Source: Nocardia sp. NBC_01327
Lineage (GTDB): Bacteria > Actinomycetota > Actinomycetes > Mycobacteriales > Mycobacteriaceae
Assembly (NCBI RefSeq): GCF_035958815.1
Contig: NZ_CP108383.1
Location: 186,001-250,000 of the forward strand
DNA length: 64,000 nucleotides
Direction of reading: 5' to 3'
Shown: positions 1 through 7,675 of the stretch, piece by piece
How positions within the stretch are numbered: the first letter of the stretch is position 1
Layout: each line of letters begins with the position of its first letter
The notes under the pieces: model-generated
Database searches by the model: none
Told to the model about the DNA's origin: nothing
The model's input: the letters and a program-made list of their open reading frames with translations, nothing else
Program-made: the position numbers and the translations under genes

Positions 1-894
1 GATGAAGCCCGCGAGCAGCAGTCCGGTAATGCTGACATGCTGCAGATAGGTCGCGACATTGGTGTTCTGTTCCTCGGACAGGCCCGTCAGATGCGTCATC
101 TTCAGTGCGAGCCAGGACAATACGGCCGCCAGCACCATCGAGGTGAGTGTGCCCAGCAGCGCGGAACTGGTCCGCAGATTCACCCCGTGCGCGAGGTACA
201 GCACCGAATAGAGAATGAGCGCACCGGCGATCAATGCCACCGGAATGGCCGGTTTCCCGTCCAGCAGCGCGGGCAGCATGAAGATCACCAGCACCCCGAA
301 GGCGAAGATCAGTCCGATCAGCGCGCGCAGGCCGCGCCAGCGCGCGACGACGACAATGACCAATGCGAAGACCCCGACGATAATGCTGAGCGGCAACCCG
401 CGCGCATAGTCGTCGAACGAGTACGTCGTGCCGCTGGTATCACCCGGCTTCGCCTTGGGGTCGACCTGCCGCACGATGCGCATGCGATCACCGACACGCA
501 GATCCGGCTGCCCTGGACCGGGCGCGATTTCGAAGAGCGTGAGGCTGCCCTTGTCCGGCCCGGAGTCGATCGTGACGATGCTGCGCTGGCAGTTGTACCC
601 GGTGGTGCGCGGCGCCTGCGGCTTCTCGTCGAACGGCTTCCCCTGCGAGGGGCTGCCGCACGCACCGAGATCCTGCGAAATCACCGTCCCGGCCTCGGTC
701 TGCAGCGCCCCGCCGCCTCCGTTCTGCATGGGCAGCGGAATATCGACGTGCTGCGCACTGGGCCACAGCCAGAATGCCCCGGCCACAACCAGCACGCCGA
801 TGAACGTCAGCAGTCCGACGACCACACGTGCGGCGGTAGTGCCGATCGCTATGGGCCCGGAGTGGTCGTGATGGTGATGATGGTGATCGCTCAC
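1..894 (-). CDS. YibE/F family membrane protein (3' end cut off by window)
   Basis: The reading frame runs leftward from a GTG at 894 and leaves the window at base 1, so only the first ~298 residues are visible. The N-terminus is His-rich (seven His within residues 4-11), followed by a first membrane helix (about residues 20-42), an extracytoplasmic domain of ~110 residues, and then several closely spaced hydrophobic helices, a layout I recognise as YibE/F. These are polytopic membrane proteins of unknown transport role. The start is chosen because a TAGGCT -10 box (complement of 902-907) lies exactly 7 bases before the GTG with no ribosome binding site, which fits a leaderless mRNA. The His-rich start could bind metal, but this is inference. 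The 6C RNA lies upstream on the same strand, separated by a strong terminator. Confidence 0.8.
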   Translation of the reverse strand, partial: MSDHHHHHHDHSGPIAIGTTAARVVVGLLTFIGVLVVAGAFWLWPSAQHVDIPLPMQNGGGGALQTEAGTVISQDLGACGSPSQGKPFDEKPQAPRTTGYNCQRSIVTIDSGPDKGSLTLFEIAPGPGQPDLRVGDRMRIVRQVDPKAKPGDTSGTTYSFDDYARGLPLSIIVGVFALVIVVVARWRGLRALIGLIFAFGVLVIFMLPALLDGKPAIPVALIAGALILYSVLYLAHGVNLRTSSALLGTLTSMVLAAVLSWLALKMTHLTGLSEEQNTNVATYLQHVSITGLLLAGFI

Positions 895-950
895 TCGGGC
901 GAGCCTAAACGAGAACCGTTCCCGAAGTACGCACGGAGGCTCATAGTCTC

Positions 951-994
951 ACCTGAAAAGAAAGAGGTCCGAGCGGGGCGGACACGCTCGGACC
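951..994 (-). terminator. Rho-independent terminator after the 6C RNA
   Basis: On the minus strand a perfect 10-bp stem (arms 966-975 and 985-994) with a 9-base loop is followed by a U-rich tail, TCTTTCTTTTC. It ends transcription from the RNA gene before the YibE/F promoter. Confidence 0.8.
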
Positions 995-1132
995 AAAAGT
1001 TTGAGGGGGCGGCGGAGAGCAGGGGGATGTCTCCGCCGCCCGGGGATCAGCGGCCCAGGGGGGGTAGGCCGGCTAATCCAGGGCTGGACGTCCCAGGGGG
1101 GGTAGGAGGTCCAGCCGGGGCACCTGAGTGCC
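955..1132 (-). ncRNA. 6C small RNA
   Basis: The minus strand holds two consecutive hairpins (about 1082-1116 and 1048-1075), each displaying the same loop sequence CCTACCCCCCCTGGG with seven C in a row (plus-strand positions 1092-1106 and 1054-1068). This is the defining architecture of the actinobacterial 6C RNA (B11 in M. tuberculosis). Hairpin 1 has an 8-bp outer stem (1082-1089 with 1109-1116). They are followed by a 12-bp GC-rich hairpin (1007-1041) and then the terminator at 951-994. A weak -10 (TACAGT on the minus strand near 1139-1144) would place the 5' end near 1132; both ends are estimates. No protein-coding gene was seen in 895-1305 apart from this RNA; 1133-1305 holds its putative promoter and otherwise nothing I can name. 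Confidence 0.85.
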
Positions 1133-1305
1133 AAGGCCTACTGTACACAAAAGACCGTTCTTTGCGCTAGCTAAGTCTCTAAAAACCCAACTTTTTCGTA
1201 CTAGCGGTTTGTTTTCGACCGTGTCACAACCGCGCCATTGGACAAATGCCCAGTTCAGCCGGATTCCGCGCCCGGAAACCGGGGGCGCGACCCCCGAATC
1301 CCCTA

Positions 1306-2583
1306 CTACTGCCGATAACTCGCGAGGAAATTGCCGAAGCGCTCGATCGCCACGGACAGATCCCGGGCCCACGGCAAAGTCACGATCCGCAGGTGGTCGT
1401 GATGCGGCCAGTTGAACCCGGTGCCCTGCACCATGAGGATCTTCTCCTGCAGCAGCAGATCCAGCACCAGCTTCGAATCATCGCGGATGGCATGCACTTC
1501 CGGATCCAGCCGCGGGAACGCGTACAGCGCGCCCTGCGGCTTCACACATGAGACACCCGGAATCGTATTGAGCTTCTCCCACGCCACATCGCGCTGCTCC
1601 AGCAGTCGCCCGCCGGGCAGGATGAGATCCTCGATGCTCTGATGTCCGCCCAGGGCCACCTGAATGGCATGCTGCGCGGGCACATTCGGGCACAGCCGGG
1701 ACGAGGCCAGCAGCGAGATGCCCTCCAGGAAGCCGGCGGCATGATCGGTCGGCCCGGTGATCACCAGCCAGCCGGAGCGGTAGCCCGCCACCCGGTACGC
1801 CTTCGACAGGCCGTTGAAGGTCAGGCAGAGCAGATCGGGCGCCAGCGAGGCCAGCGAGATGTGCTTGGCATCGTCGTAGAGGATCTTGTCGTAGATCTCG
1901 TCGGCCAGCAGCAGCAGTTGATGCTTGCGGGCCAGATCCACGATCTGCTGCAGCACCTCCGCCGAGTACACCGCACCCGTCGGATTGTTCGGGTTGATCA
2001 CCACGATGGCCTTGGTCTTATCGGTGATCTTGGCTTCCATATCGGCGATATCCGGCTGCCAGCCATTGGACTCGTCGCACAGATAGTGCACCGGCGTACC
2101 ACCGGCGAGGCTGGTCATGGCCGTCCACAGCGGATAGTCCGGCGCGGGCAGCAGCACCTCGTCGCCATTGTCGAGCAGCGCCTGCATGGTGATGGTGATC
2201 AGCTCGGAGACGCCGTTGCCCAGGTACACGTCGTCGACGTCGAATTCCGGGAAGCCGGGCACCAGCTCGTAGCGGGTCACGATGGCCCGCCGGGCCGGCA
2301 GTATGCCCTTGGACTCCGAATACCCCTGCGCGTGCGGCAGCGCGGCGATCATGTCGCGCATGATCACATCCGGCGCCTCGAATCCGAAGGGCGCGGGATT
2401 GCCGATATTCAGCTTCAGGATGCGGTGGCCCTCCGCTTCCAGCCGGGCCGCGTGCGCGTGGACCGGACCCCGGATCTCGTAGACCACGTTCTGCAGCTTG
2501 GTGGACTGCTCCAGGACGCGCGGGGACCGATGCGGTAGGTGACTGGAAGGACTCACCCGTCCAATGGTGCCATCCGCGCGCAA
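1306..2583 (-). CDS. PLP-dependent aminotransferase, AlaA/AspC type
   Basis: A 425-residue fold-type I aminotransferase that moves amino groups between amino acids and 2-oxo acids in the cytoplasm. Visible family motifs are the substrate-side segment LNIGNPAPFGFEAP, the NPNNPTGAVYS motif that contacts PLP, DEIYDKILYD with the Asp that pairs with the pyridine nitrogen, and SKAYRVAGYRSGW containing the Schiff-base Lys and the phosphate-binding Arg. Length and the early GNPAPFGF motif match the alanine-type transaminases (E. coli AlaA; annotated aspC, Rv0337c, in M. tuberculosis). Exact amino donor cannot be decided from sequence. The first ~20 residues are poorly conserved-looking, so the start may lie slightly downstream. 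It stands 10 bases after the XRE gene stop on the same strand. Confidence 0.85.
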   Translation of the reverse strand: MRADGTIGRVSPSSHLPHRSPRVLEQSTKLQNVVYEIRGPVHAHAARLEAEGHRILKLNIGNPAPFGFEAPDVIMRDMIAALPHAQGYSESKGILPARRAIVTRYELVPGFPEFDVDDVYLGNGVSELITITMQALLDNGDEVLLPAPDYPLWTAMTSLAGGTPVHYLCDESNGWQPDIADMEAKITDKTKAIVVINPNNPTGAVYSAEVLQQIVDLARKHQLLLLADEIYDKILYDDAKHISLASLAPDLLCLTFNGLSKAYRVAGYRSGWLVITGPTDHAAGFLEGISLLASSRLCPNVPAQHAIQVALGGHQSIEDLILPGGRLLEQRDVAWEKLNTIPGVSCVKPQGALYAFPRLDPEVHAIRDDSKLVLDLLLQEKILMVQGTGFNWPHHDHLRIVTLPWARDLSVAIERFGNFLASYRQ

Positions 2584-2593
2584 CCAGCTTTTT

Positions 2594-4069
2594 TCACCGC
2601 GCGCTATCGGGCGGCAGCATGCCCTTGGCGGCGGTGGTGCCGCAGAACTCCTCGATGCTCTCGTCCAGGTCGCGGGCCTCCACGGCCTCCCGGAACTCCG
2701 GGCGGGTGAGGCGCTGTCGCAGCCCGGTGAGCCGCTCCTCCAATTGCGCGATGCGCTTGTCCTCCTCGAGCCGCAGCACCGGCCGCAGCGCGTCGGCGGC
2801 GCCGTCGAGACTGCCGTTGATCAGATGCGCGGCGGCGCTGTCCACCCGGGCCAGCGATTCCGCACCGTAGGAGCGCTGTTCGGTGGGACCGTTCGAATAC
2901 AGCTCGATGGCGCGGTGGGTGGCCTCCAGCGCGGGCCGGGCCTGACCGAGATGGATGTAGGTCGCCCCGGCGTAGTAGTGACTCTTGGGCTGGTTGAAAC
3001 CGAACACCCCGCCGACCTCGTCGTGCAGCATGTCACTGGCACTACCGTCGCGGGCCGTGTCCGCCGAGCGAATACAGCGTTCCGCGTCCGCGACGCTGCC
3101 CAGCCGCGACCAGATGCGCGCCTCGATATTGTGCAGCCGCACCTGCGAGGTCGCCGATTCGGCGTACTGCTGCCCGCTCTGCGCCAGCAGCACCGCCCGC
3201 CGCGGCCGCTCCGACCAGTATTCGATGAGCGCCTGCATTCCGCGGGTCCACGCCCGTAAACCGTTGTGCTCACACAGCTCCGCGTAAGCCCAAGCGGCCC
3301 TGGCCTGTTCACCGGCGGCATCGACATAGCCCAGATCGGTGCTGGCATTGGCGAGTAGACCGGACAAAGTGCCCGCGAGCAGGTACAGGTGCCCGGTATC
3401 CGCCGGTCTCTGATGGCCTTCCAGCAGGCGGTAGACGCGGCGGCGCACCCGCAGCATCTCCACCATCATCGGCACCGGCGGAATGTGCACGTACTCATTG
3501 GCTATGCGCGTGACATCGGCGTCGAGTTGTTCCAGCACGGTCGCTCCCACATTGGTGCCCTCCGCCCTCCCGGCATGCTCGCTTGCTTCGTGGGCAGCCG
3601 CCATGATCAGATCCCTCTCCGAAATCGCCGCTAACGCATCGCCTCTCATCGCACCCGCATCGACGAGTGCCAGCAAATCCGCGTCGCTGGAATAACTGGC
3701 TTGCGCCGGAATGTCCTGCCCTGCTTGGGCACTGCCCTGGCGCGCATCGAAACCGGGTACGGGGCGGTCGCTCGAGGGCTGGTCGATCAGATCCGCGAAC
3801 CGTGCCCGCACCACATCGTCGGACCTGGCAAGAGATGTATCGAGGGCAGCCTGATTGACGGGACGGGGATGCACCCGATCCCCCCCGGCCTCCCACTTGG
3901 AGATCAGGCGTTCGTGCACACCCAGATGCGCCGCGAATTCCCGGATACTCATCCGTTTGGCATCGCGGAGCGCACGGGCCTCTCTACCTGACCACTGCCG
4001 GACCACGGTGTCATCCCTTCCGAACGAACTCCGATCTCCAGGGTACGAGTGCATCGTGACCTCGGCCAC
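2594..4069 (-). CDS. XRE-family helix-turn-helix regulator with helical-repeat C-terminus
   Basis: About 491 residues. Residues ~25-65 form a Cro/C1-type helix-turn-helix (SIREFAAHLGVHERLISKWEAGG). The remaining ~400 residues are Ala/Leu/Arg-rich helices resembling TPR repeats, as in large actinobacterial XRE regulators. A DNA-binding role is clear from family knowledge; ligand and targets are unknown. It starts with GTG at 4069 (an in-frame ATG at 4054 is an alternative) and is divergent from the orphan gene at 4206, with 136 bases between, so control of that neighbour is a reasonable guess. Its stop is 10 bases before the aminotransferase ORF. Confidence 0.75.
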   Translation of the reverse strand: MAEVTMHSYPGDRSSFGRDDTVVRQWSGREARALRDAKRMSIREFAAHLGVHERLISKWEAGGDRVHPRPVNQAALDTSLARSDDVVRARFADLIDQPSSDRPVPGFDARQGSAQAGQDIPAQASYSSDADLLALVDAGAMRGDALAAISERDLIMAAAHEASEHAGRAEGTNVGATVLEQLDADVTRIANEYVHIPPVPMMVEMLRVRRRVYRLLEGHQRPADTGHLYLLAGTLSGLLANASTDLGYVDAAGEQARAAWAYAELCEHNGLRAWTRGMQALIEYWSERPRRAVLLAQSGQQYAESATSQVRLHNIEARIWSRLGSVADAERCIRSADTARDGSASDMLHDEVGGVFGFNQPKSHYYAGATYIHLGQARPALEATHRAIELYSNGPTEQRSYGAESLARVDSAAAHLINGSLDGAADALRPVLRLEEDKRIAQLEERLTGLRQRLTRPEFREAVEARDLDESIEEFCGTTAAKGMLPPDSAR

Positions 4070-4205
4070 ATGCGAGATCTAGCTGGTATCAGTCGCTTAC
4101 GCGCTGGTAGCAGTGGCAGTAGTAGGGCAGCGCAAGGAGGGTGTGCGGGCATTCCCACTCCGGCGGGCTGCCGCGACCCTGGAAGAGGAGGCAAGGAGAC
4201 AGGTG

Positions 4206-4655
4206 GTGAACGCGGACAAGCTGAGAACAGTGCAGGACTGGGTAGCGTATTACCGGCACGAGTTCGGGCTACCGGTCGCCGAGCGCGGCGGGTTCGTCAT
4301 GCTGCCCGTCACCGCCAAGGTCGGCATTGTGCACGTCCCCATCACACGAGCCGAAAAGCTGCGCGGCGCACTGCAACAGCACCGCCACACCGGTCCGATG
4401 CTGGCCCGGCAGATTCGCTGGAGCTTCCTCACCGAACCCGATTCCCGCCCCGGCGATCAGGTCATGAATGTCCTCGACCGCCTCGATATCGGCATACCCG
4501 CCATCGGCAGCGCCGTCATGCTCCCCACCGGACTGGGCCGGTGGACGCGCGAGGGCTGTCACTGGGTGGTGCCGCCCGCCAAAGACCTTCAACTCCCACC
4601 CCTGTCGATGCTCATCACGACAGCTCTGGCGGTGGGAGCCGGAAGCGAGGACTGA
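4206..4655 (+). CDS. Orphan protein, paralogue of the product of 35031-35507
   Basis: A 149-residue soluble protein with no family I can name safely. The start is GTG 4206 (or the adjacent GTG 4203) because AAGGAGA at 4193-4199 is well placed; an upstream in-frame ATG at 4113 lacks support. It aligns by eye with the protein at 35031-35507: both have a W-x(4)-YR-x(2)-FGLP segment near the start, a hydrophobic strand ending in LP, and a shared block V-[MI]-LPTGLGR followed by a W about 9 residues later. The LPTG-x-GR/W pattern recalls the end of primase-polymerase-like proteins of actinobacteria, but catalytic residues are not evident. It is divergent from the XRE regulator. Confidence 0.6.
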   Translation: MNADKLRTVQDWVAYYRHEFGLPVAERGGFVMLPVTAKVGIVHVPITRAEKLRGALQQHRHTGPMLARQIRWSFLTEPDSRPGDQVMNVLDRLDIGIPAIGSAVMLPTGLGRWTREGCHWVVPPAKDLQLPPLSMLITTALAVGAGSED

Positions 4656-4697
4656 ACGCAGCCGGTCCTCGCACCGGCGCTGGCGGCGCCGGACCCA

Positions 4698-4740
4698 CCG
4701 AGTCCGCCCCTTTTCCTGGCAGTCGACGGGGCGGACTCGG
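4698..4740. terminator. Bidirectional terminator hairpin
   Basis: A perfect 13-bp stem (4698-4710 with 4728-4740, CCGAGTCCGCCCC) with a 17-base loop lies between two convergent genes, 4206-4655 and 4761-6128. No long U-tail is present, as is common in high-GC genomes. Confidence 0.65.
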
Positions 4741-4760
4741 AGGGTAGCTCTCGGCGCGAC

Positions 4761-6128
4761 TCAGTTCGGGACGGCTCCCGGTTGCGCGGCGGCCGGTGCG
4801 GGGAACAGCGGTGGGAGCGTGGGCACTACGACCGGCGGCAGGCCGGGGATGATCGTGAAGGTATTGGGACCCGGCACCGGCGGGGGCGCATCGGTGGTGG
4901 TCGTTTCCTGACGCTGCGGCGGCGCGGCCAGTTGTTCATTGGTCGCATCGGTGGTGGGCGCCACGCTGGTCGGCACGCTCGCCGACGACGGAGTGGTGGT
5001 GGCCGCGGCCGAACTGGTCGCCGCATCCGAACTCTGCGAATCATGTTCCAGGACTTGCGGCCCCCAGCCCAGGGAGACGCCGATGGCGGAGACCACCACC
5101 AGCGCGCCGACCGCCACGCCGGCCATGCTGATCTCCCGGCGCCGGCTGATCTTCTCCACCGCACCGGTATTGGTGAGCAGCGCCGTGGTCGCATCCGGCG
5201 CCAGCGTGGACGAATTCTCGAAGGCGGCCGCGAACGGTGCGGGCGCGGGCCGCGGCTGCACCGGGCGGGCCATGATGGCCGCACCCCGGGACGCGACCGT
5301 GCCCGGATTGGCGGGCACCAGCACCGGCACTCCCAGCCAACGCCGCAAAACCCGTGCCACCAGCGGAATCTGGGCGCACCCGCCGATGACGGCGACGGCC
5401 TGCACCTGCTGCTCGGAGCGCTGGATGACATCCCGGGTCATACGCGCCGACGATTCGACGGCCAGCATGATCAGGGCTTCGAAGTTCTCCTGGGACAGCA
5501 GCACCAGGCCCTCGGTGGACGGCAGTGCGACCGCGCTGCTCTCGGAGAGCTGCTCCTTGGCGGTGCGGCAGAGCGCGTCCAGTGCGGCGAGCCCGGAGGC
5601 GTCCGGCGGATGCGCGATGCGCCCGGAGGCGATCTGCTGTTCGCGGATCAGCGAATCCAGGTAGTCACCACTGATATCGCTGGTGCGCTCGCTGAAACAC
5701 ACCTGGCGGGTGGCGGTGTCGACCACGGTGACCGACAGCCCGGAGGCGCCGAGGTCGTAGATCGCGACGGTGCCGTAGCCCTGCAGGTCACCGGAGTATT
5801 CGAGAAACTCCAGTGCCGCAACGACATCCGGGACCAGCTCGTAATTGGTGAATTGGCGGTGCGCCAGCTCGGCGCGAATCGCACGGGCGGTCTGCTCGTC
5901 GCGGTAGGCCACGGCGGTGGCGCTGACTCGCGGATCCGCCGCCAGCACAGCGCCGATGGCGTCGGCGACCAGTTCCTCGGTGCGCCGTTCGCCGACCGGA
6001 ATGTCCTGGACATCGAAGGCATCGACCGGATTCGGGCGCACCGCGCCGCGCTCGGCGGAACTCCCGGCACGTGGGCGTGCGACGCGCACTGCGCCGGCCC
6101 CCACCGACACTCCCAGTACCGAACTCAT
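4761..6128 (-). CDS. Membrane-anchored Hsp70-like ATPase-domain protein
   Basis: 455 residues from ATG 6128. The N-terminal ~300 residues look like an Hsp70/actin-type ATPase: an early beta strand LGVSVGAGAVRVA in place of the phosphate-1 loop, the phosphate-2-like YDLGASGLSVTVVD, and the adenosine-type motif VIGGCAQIPLVARVL. There is no substrate-binding domain. Instead a single membrane helix (about residues 350-372, AGVAVGALVVVSAIGVSLGW) is followed by an ~80-residue Thr/Ser/Pro/Ala-rich tail that would face outside. Such DnaK-like membrane proteins occur in mycobacteria and nocardiae; their role is unknown. The phosphate-1 loop lacks the canonical DLGTT, so ATP hydrolysis is uncertain. 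A longer in-frame start (6221) is unlikely because it adds a low-complexity leader before the first ATPase strand. Confidence 0.7.
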   Translation of the reverse strand: MSSVLGVSVGAGAVRVARPRAGSSAERGAVRPNPVDAFDVQDIPVGERRTEELVADAIGAVLAADPRVSATAVAYRDEQTARAIRAELAHRQFTNYELVPDVVAALEFLEYSGDLQGYGTVAIYDLGASGLSVTVVDTATRQVCFSERTSDISGDYLDSLIREQQIASGRIAHPPDASGLAALDALCRTAKEQLSESSAVALPSTEGLVLLSQENFEALIMLAVESSARMTRDVIQRSEQQVQAVAVIGGCAQIPLVARVLRRWLGVPVLVPANPGTVASRGAAIMARPVQPRPAPAPFAAAFENSSTLAPDATTALLTNTGAVEKISRRREISMAGVAVGALVVVSAIGVSLGWGPQVLEHDSQSSDAATSSAAATTTPSSASVPTSVAPTTDATNEQLAAPPQRQETTTTDAPPPVPGPNTFTIIPGLPPVVVPTLPPLFPAPAAAQPGAVPN

Positions 6129-6427
6129 CTGCTGCCCATCTCGTTTCCACCCGCACGGAGTTTCCACGCTCACCGACCTGCGAGCGGGCCCACCCTGCCG
6201 CCTGCCGGCGTCGCGATACATTACGGTTGGGTCACTGTACCTGTCGCCGCCACCTTACGACGTGGCGAGCCATCCGTACACCCACTAGCCCGGACACTGG
6301 GCGGCATCATCACGCCACGTCCGAATCCCGGTGTGGCCCAGTCACGCTGGCAGTGCATCACAATACGGGGAATGACCAGGTCTTCCCTTCGAAATTCACG
6401 GCGCGGGCGACGGGCCGGGCACAGCGG

Positions 6428-6460
6428 TTGACTATGACATTCCCCAGCGCCGCCTAGCAT
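6428..6460 (+). promoter_or_regulatory. Promoter for a leaderless mRNA of the YdcF-like gene
   Basis: A TAGCAT -10 box (6455-6460) ends 7 bases before the GTG at 6468, and TTGACT at 6428-6433 may serve as the -35 although the 21-base spacer is long. There is no separate 5' leader. The rest of the 6129-6467 gap holds the promoter region of the divergent Hsp70-like gene; nothing else was recognised. Confidence 0.45.
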
Positions 6461-6467
6461 CGGCGGA

Positions 6468-7001
6468 GTGCGCACACGGCGTCGGGCAGTGGCGGTCGCG
6501 GTCCTGCTGACCGTGGTGGCGGTGGTCGCCGCACTGTGGCCGGTGTACGTGCGCCCGCAACTCGATACACCGATGCGCGCCGATGCCATCCTGGTGCTCG
6601 GCGGGGCGCACGACGGCCGTGAGGAGCTGGGCCTGCGGCTGGCACACGAGGGTTTCGCGCCGCGCGTGCTCATCTCCGATCCGTATCAGAACAGCGGCCT
6701 GATCAATCGGATCTGCCACGGCGGCTACAGCTTCCGGGTCGAATGCTTCGACCCGAATCCGCGCACCACCCGTGGTGAAGGGCGGTATCTGGCGCAGCGG
6801 GCGCGTCGAGAAGGGTGGCATCGCGTCATTGTGGTGACCTTCACGCCGCATATCTCCCGGGCCCGCTACATCCTCGGAAAGTGCTGGGGCGGCGAGGTTC
6901 TGATGCTGGATTCGCACCCGCCGATCGGCCCGCTGCGGTGGGCCTACCAGTACGTATACCAATCCGCGGGCTATGCGAAGGCCGTCTTCGAGGACTGCTG
7001 A
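6468..7001 (+). CDS. YdcF/DUF218-family exported or membrane-anchored protein
   Basis: 177 residues with an N-terminal signal anchor (residues ~7-25, AVAVAVLLTVVAVVAALWPV) and a DUF218 (YdcF/SanA/ElyC-like) domain starting at DAILVLGG, with the family pattern of a strand, Gly-rich turn, then G-L-x-L-A-x-E-G-x-A-P-R. The family acts at the cell envelope, possibly on nucleotide- or sugar-linked substrates; the function here is not known. It stands convergent to dcd, as the homologue Rv0320 stands next to dcd (Rv0321) in M. tuberculosis as far as I recall. The start GTG 6468 is supported by the -10 box 7 bases upstream. Confidence 0.75.
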   Translation: MRTRRRAVAVAVLLTVVAVVAALWPVYVRPQLDTPMRADAILVLGGAHDGREELGLRLAHEGFAPRVLISDPYQNSGLINRICHGGYSFRVECFDPNPRTTRGEGRYLAQRARREGWHRVIVVTFTPHISRARYILGKCWGGEVLMLDSHPPIGPLRWAYQYVYQSAGYAKAVFEDC

Positions 7002-7035
7002 CGGCCTGCGGCGGGGCTTCCAGCGGGAAGGGAAC

Positions 7036-7608
7036 TCAGCGCTCCAGCGGGAAGTTCAGGTAGGCGCGCGACGGGGTCGGACCGCGCTGGTTCTGGTACT
7101 TGGATCCGGCTGCCGCACTGCCGTACGGGTTCTCGGCCGGGCTGCTGAGCCGGAACAGGCAGAGCTGGCCGATCTTCATGCCCGGCCACAGCGTGATCGG
7201 CAGATTCGCCACATTCGACAGCTCGAGGGTGATGTGCCCGGTGAAGCCCGGATCGATGAATCCGGCGGTGGAGTGGGTCAGCAGGCCGAGGCGGCCGAGG
7301 CTGGACTTGCCCTCCAGGCGGCCGGCCAGATCATCGGGCAGGCTGACCACCTCGAGGGTGGAGCCGAGGACGAACTCACCCGGGTGCAGCACGAACGGCT
7401 CGTTCTTGCCGGGTTCGACCAGCGTGGTCAGCTCGTCCTGCCGCTGCGCCGGATCGATATGGGTGTAGCGGGTGTTGTTGAAGACCCGGAACATGCCGTC
7501 CAGTCGCACGTCGATACTCGACGGCTGCACCAGCTTGTCGTCGAACGGGTCGAGCCCGAGACGCCCATTGGCGAGTTCCTTGCGGATGTCGCGATCGGAA
7601 AGCAGCAC
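7036..7608 (-). CDS. dcd: dCTP deaminase (probably bifunctional with dUTPase activity)
   Basis: 190 residues from GTG 7608, exactly the length of M. tuberculosis Dcd, and nearly identical in the segments I recall: [78 protein letters not shown] and [10 protein letters not shown]. Mycobacterial Dcd turns dCTP into dUMP directly, supplying thymidylate synthesis while avoiding free dUTP. The catalytic Glu sits in the [18 protein letters not shown] region. A longer ORF start (7671) would add 21 residues absent from the family. It lies 67 bases downstream of ctaD on the same strand. Confidence 0.95.
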   Translation of the reverse strand: MLLSDRDIRKELANGRLGLDPFDDKLVQPSSIDVRLDGMFRVFNNTRYTHIDPAQRQDELTTLVEPGKNEPFVLHPGEFVLGSTLEVVSLPDDLAGRLEGKSSLGRLGLLTHSTAGFIDPGFTGHITLELSNVANLPITLWPGMKIGQLCLFRLSSPAENPYGSAAAGSKYQNQRGPTPSRAYLNFPLER

Positions 7609-7675
7609 GCCAAGAGCGTAGTGGTCCCCGATCGCGCACCGACGCCCGGCCGCTACCCGGGCGCGTGGCACCCGA

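Noticed and set aside
949..1134. 61-residue minus-strand ORF with WTSYPPWDVQPW-like sequence, resembling a peptide precursor
   Set aside because: It lies entirely in the 6C RNA and the peptide merely reads through its C-rich loops; no ribosome binding site or partner genes.
37..1170. 377-residue plus-strand ORF
   Set aside because: Composition is Arg/His/Gln-rich as in antisense frames; the minus strand encodes the YibE/F protein and the 6C RNA here.
4782..6431. 549-residue plus-strand ORF
   Set aside because: Antisense to the Hsp70-like gene, His/Arg/Gly-rich without domains.
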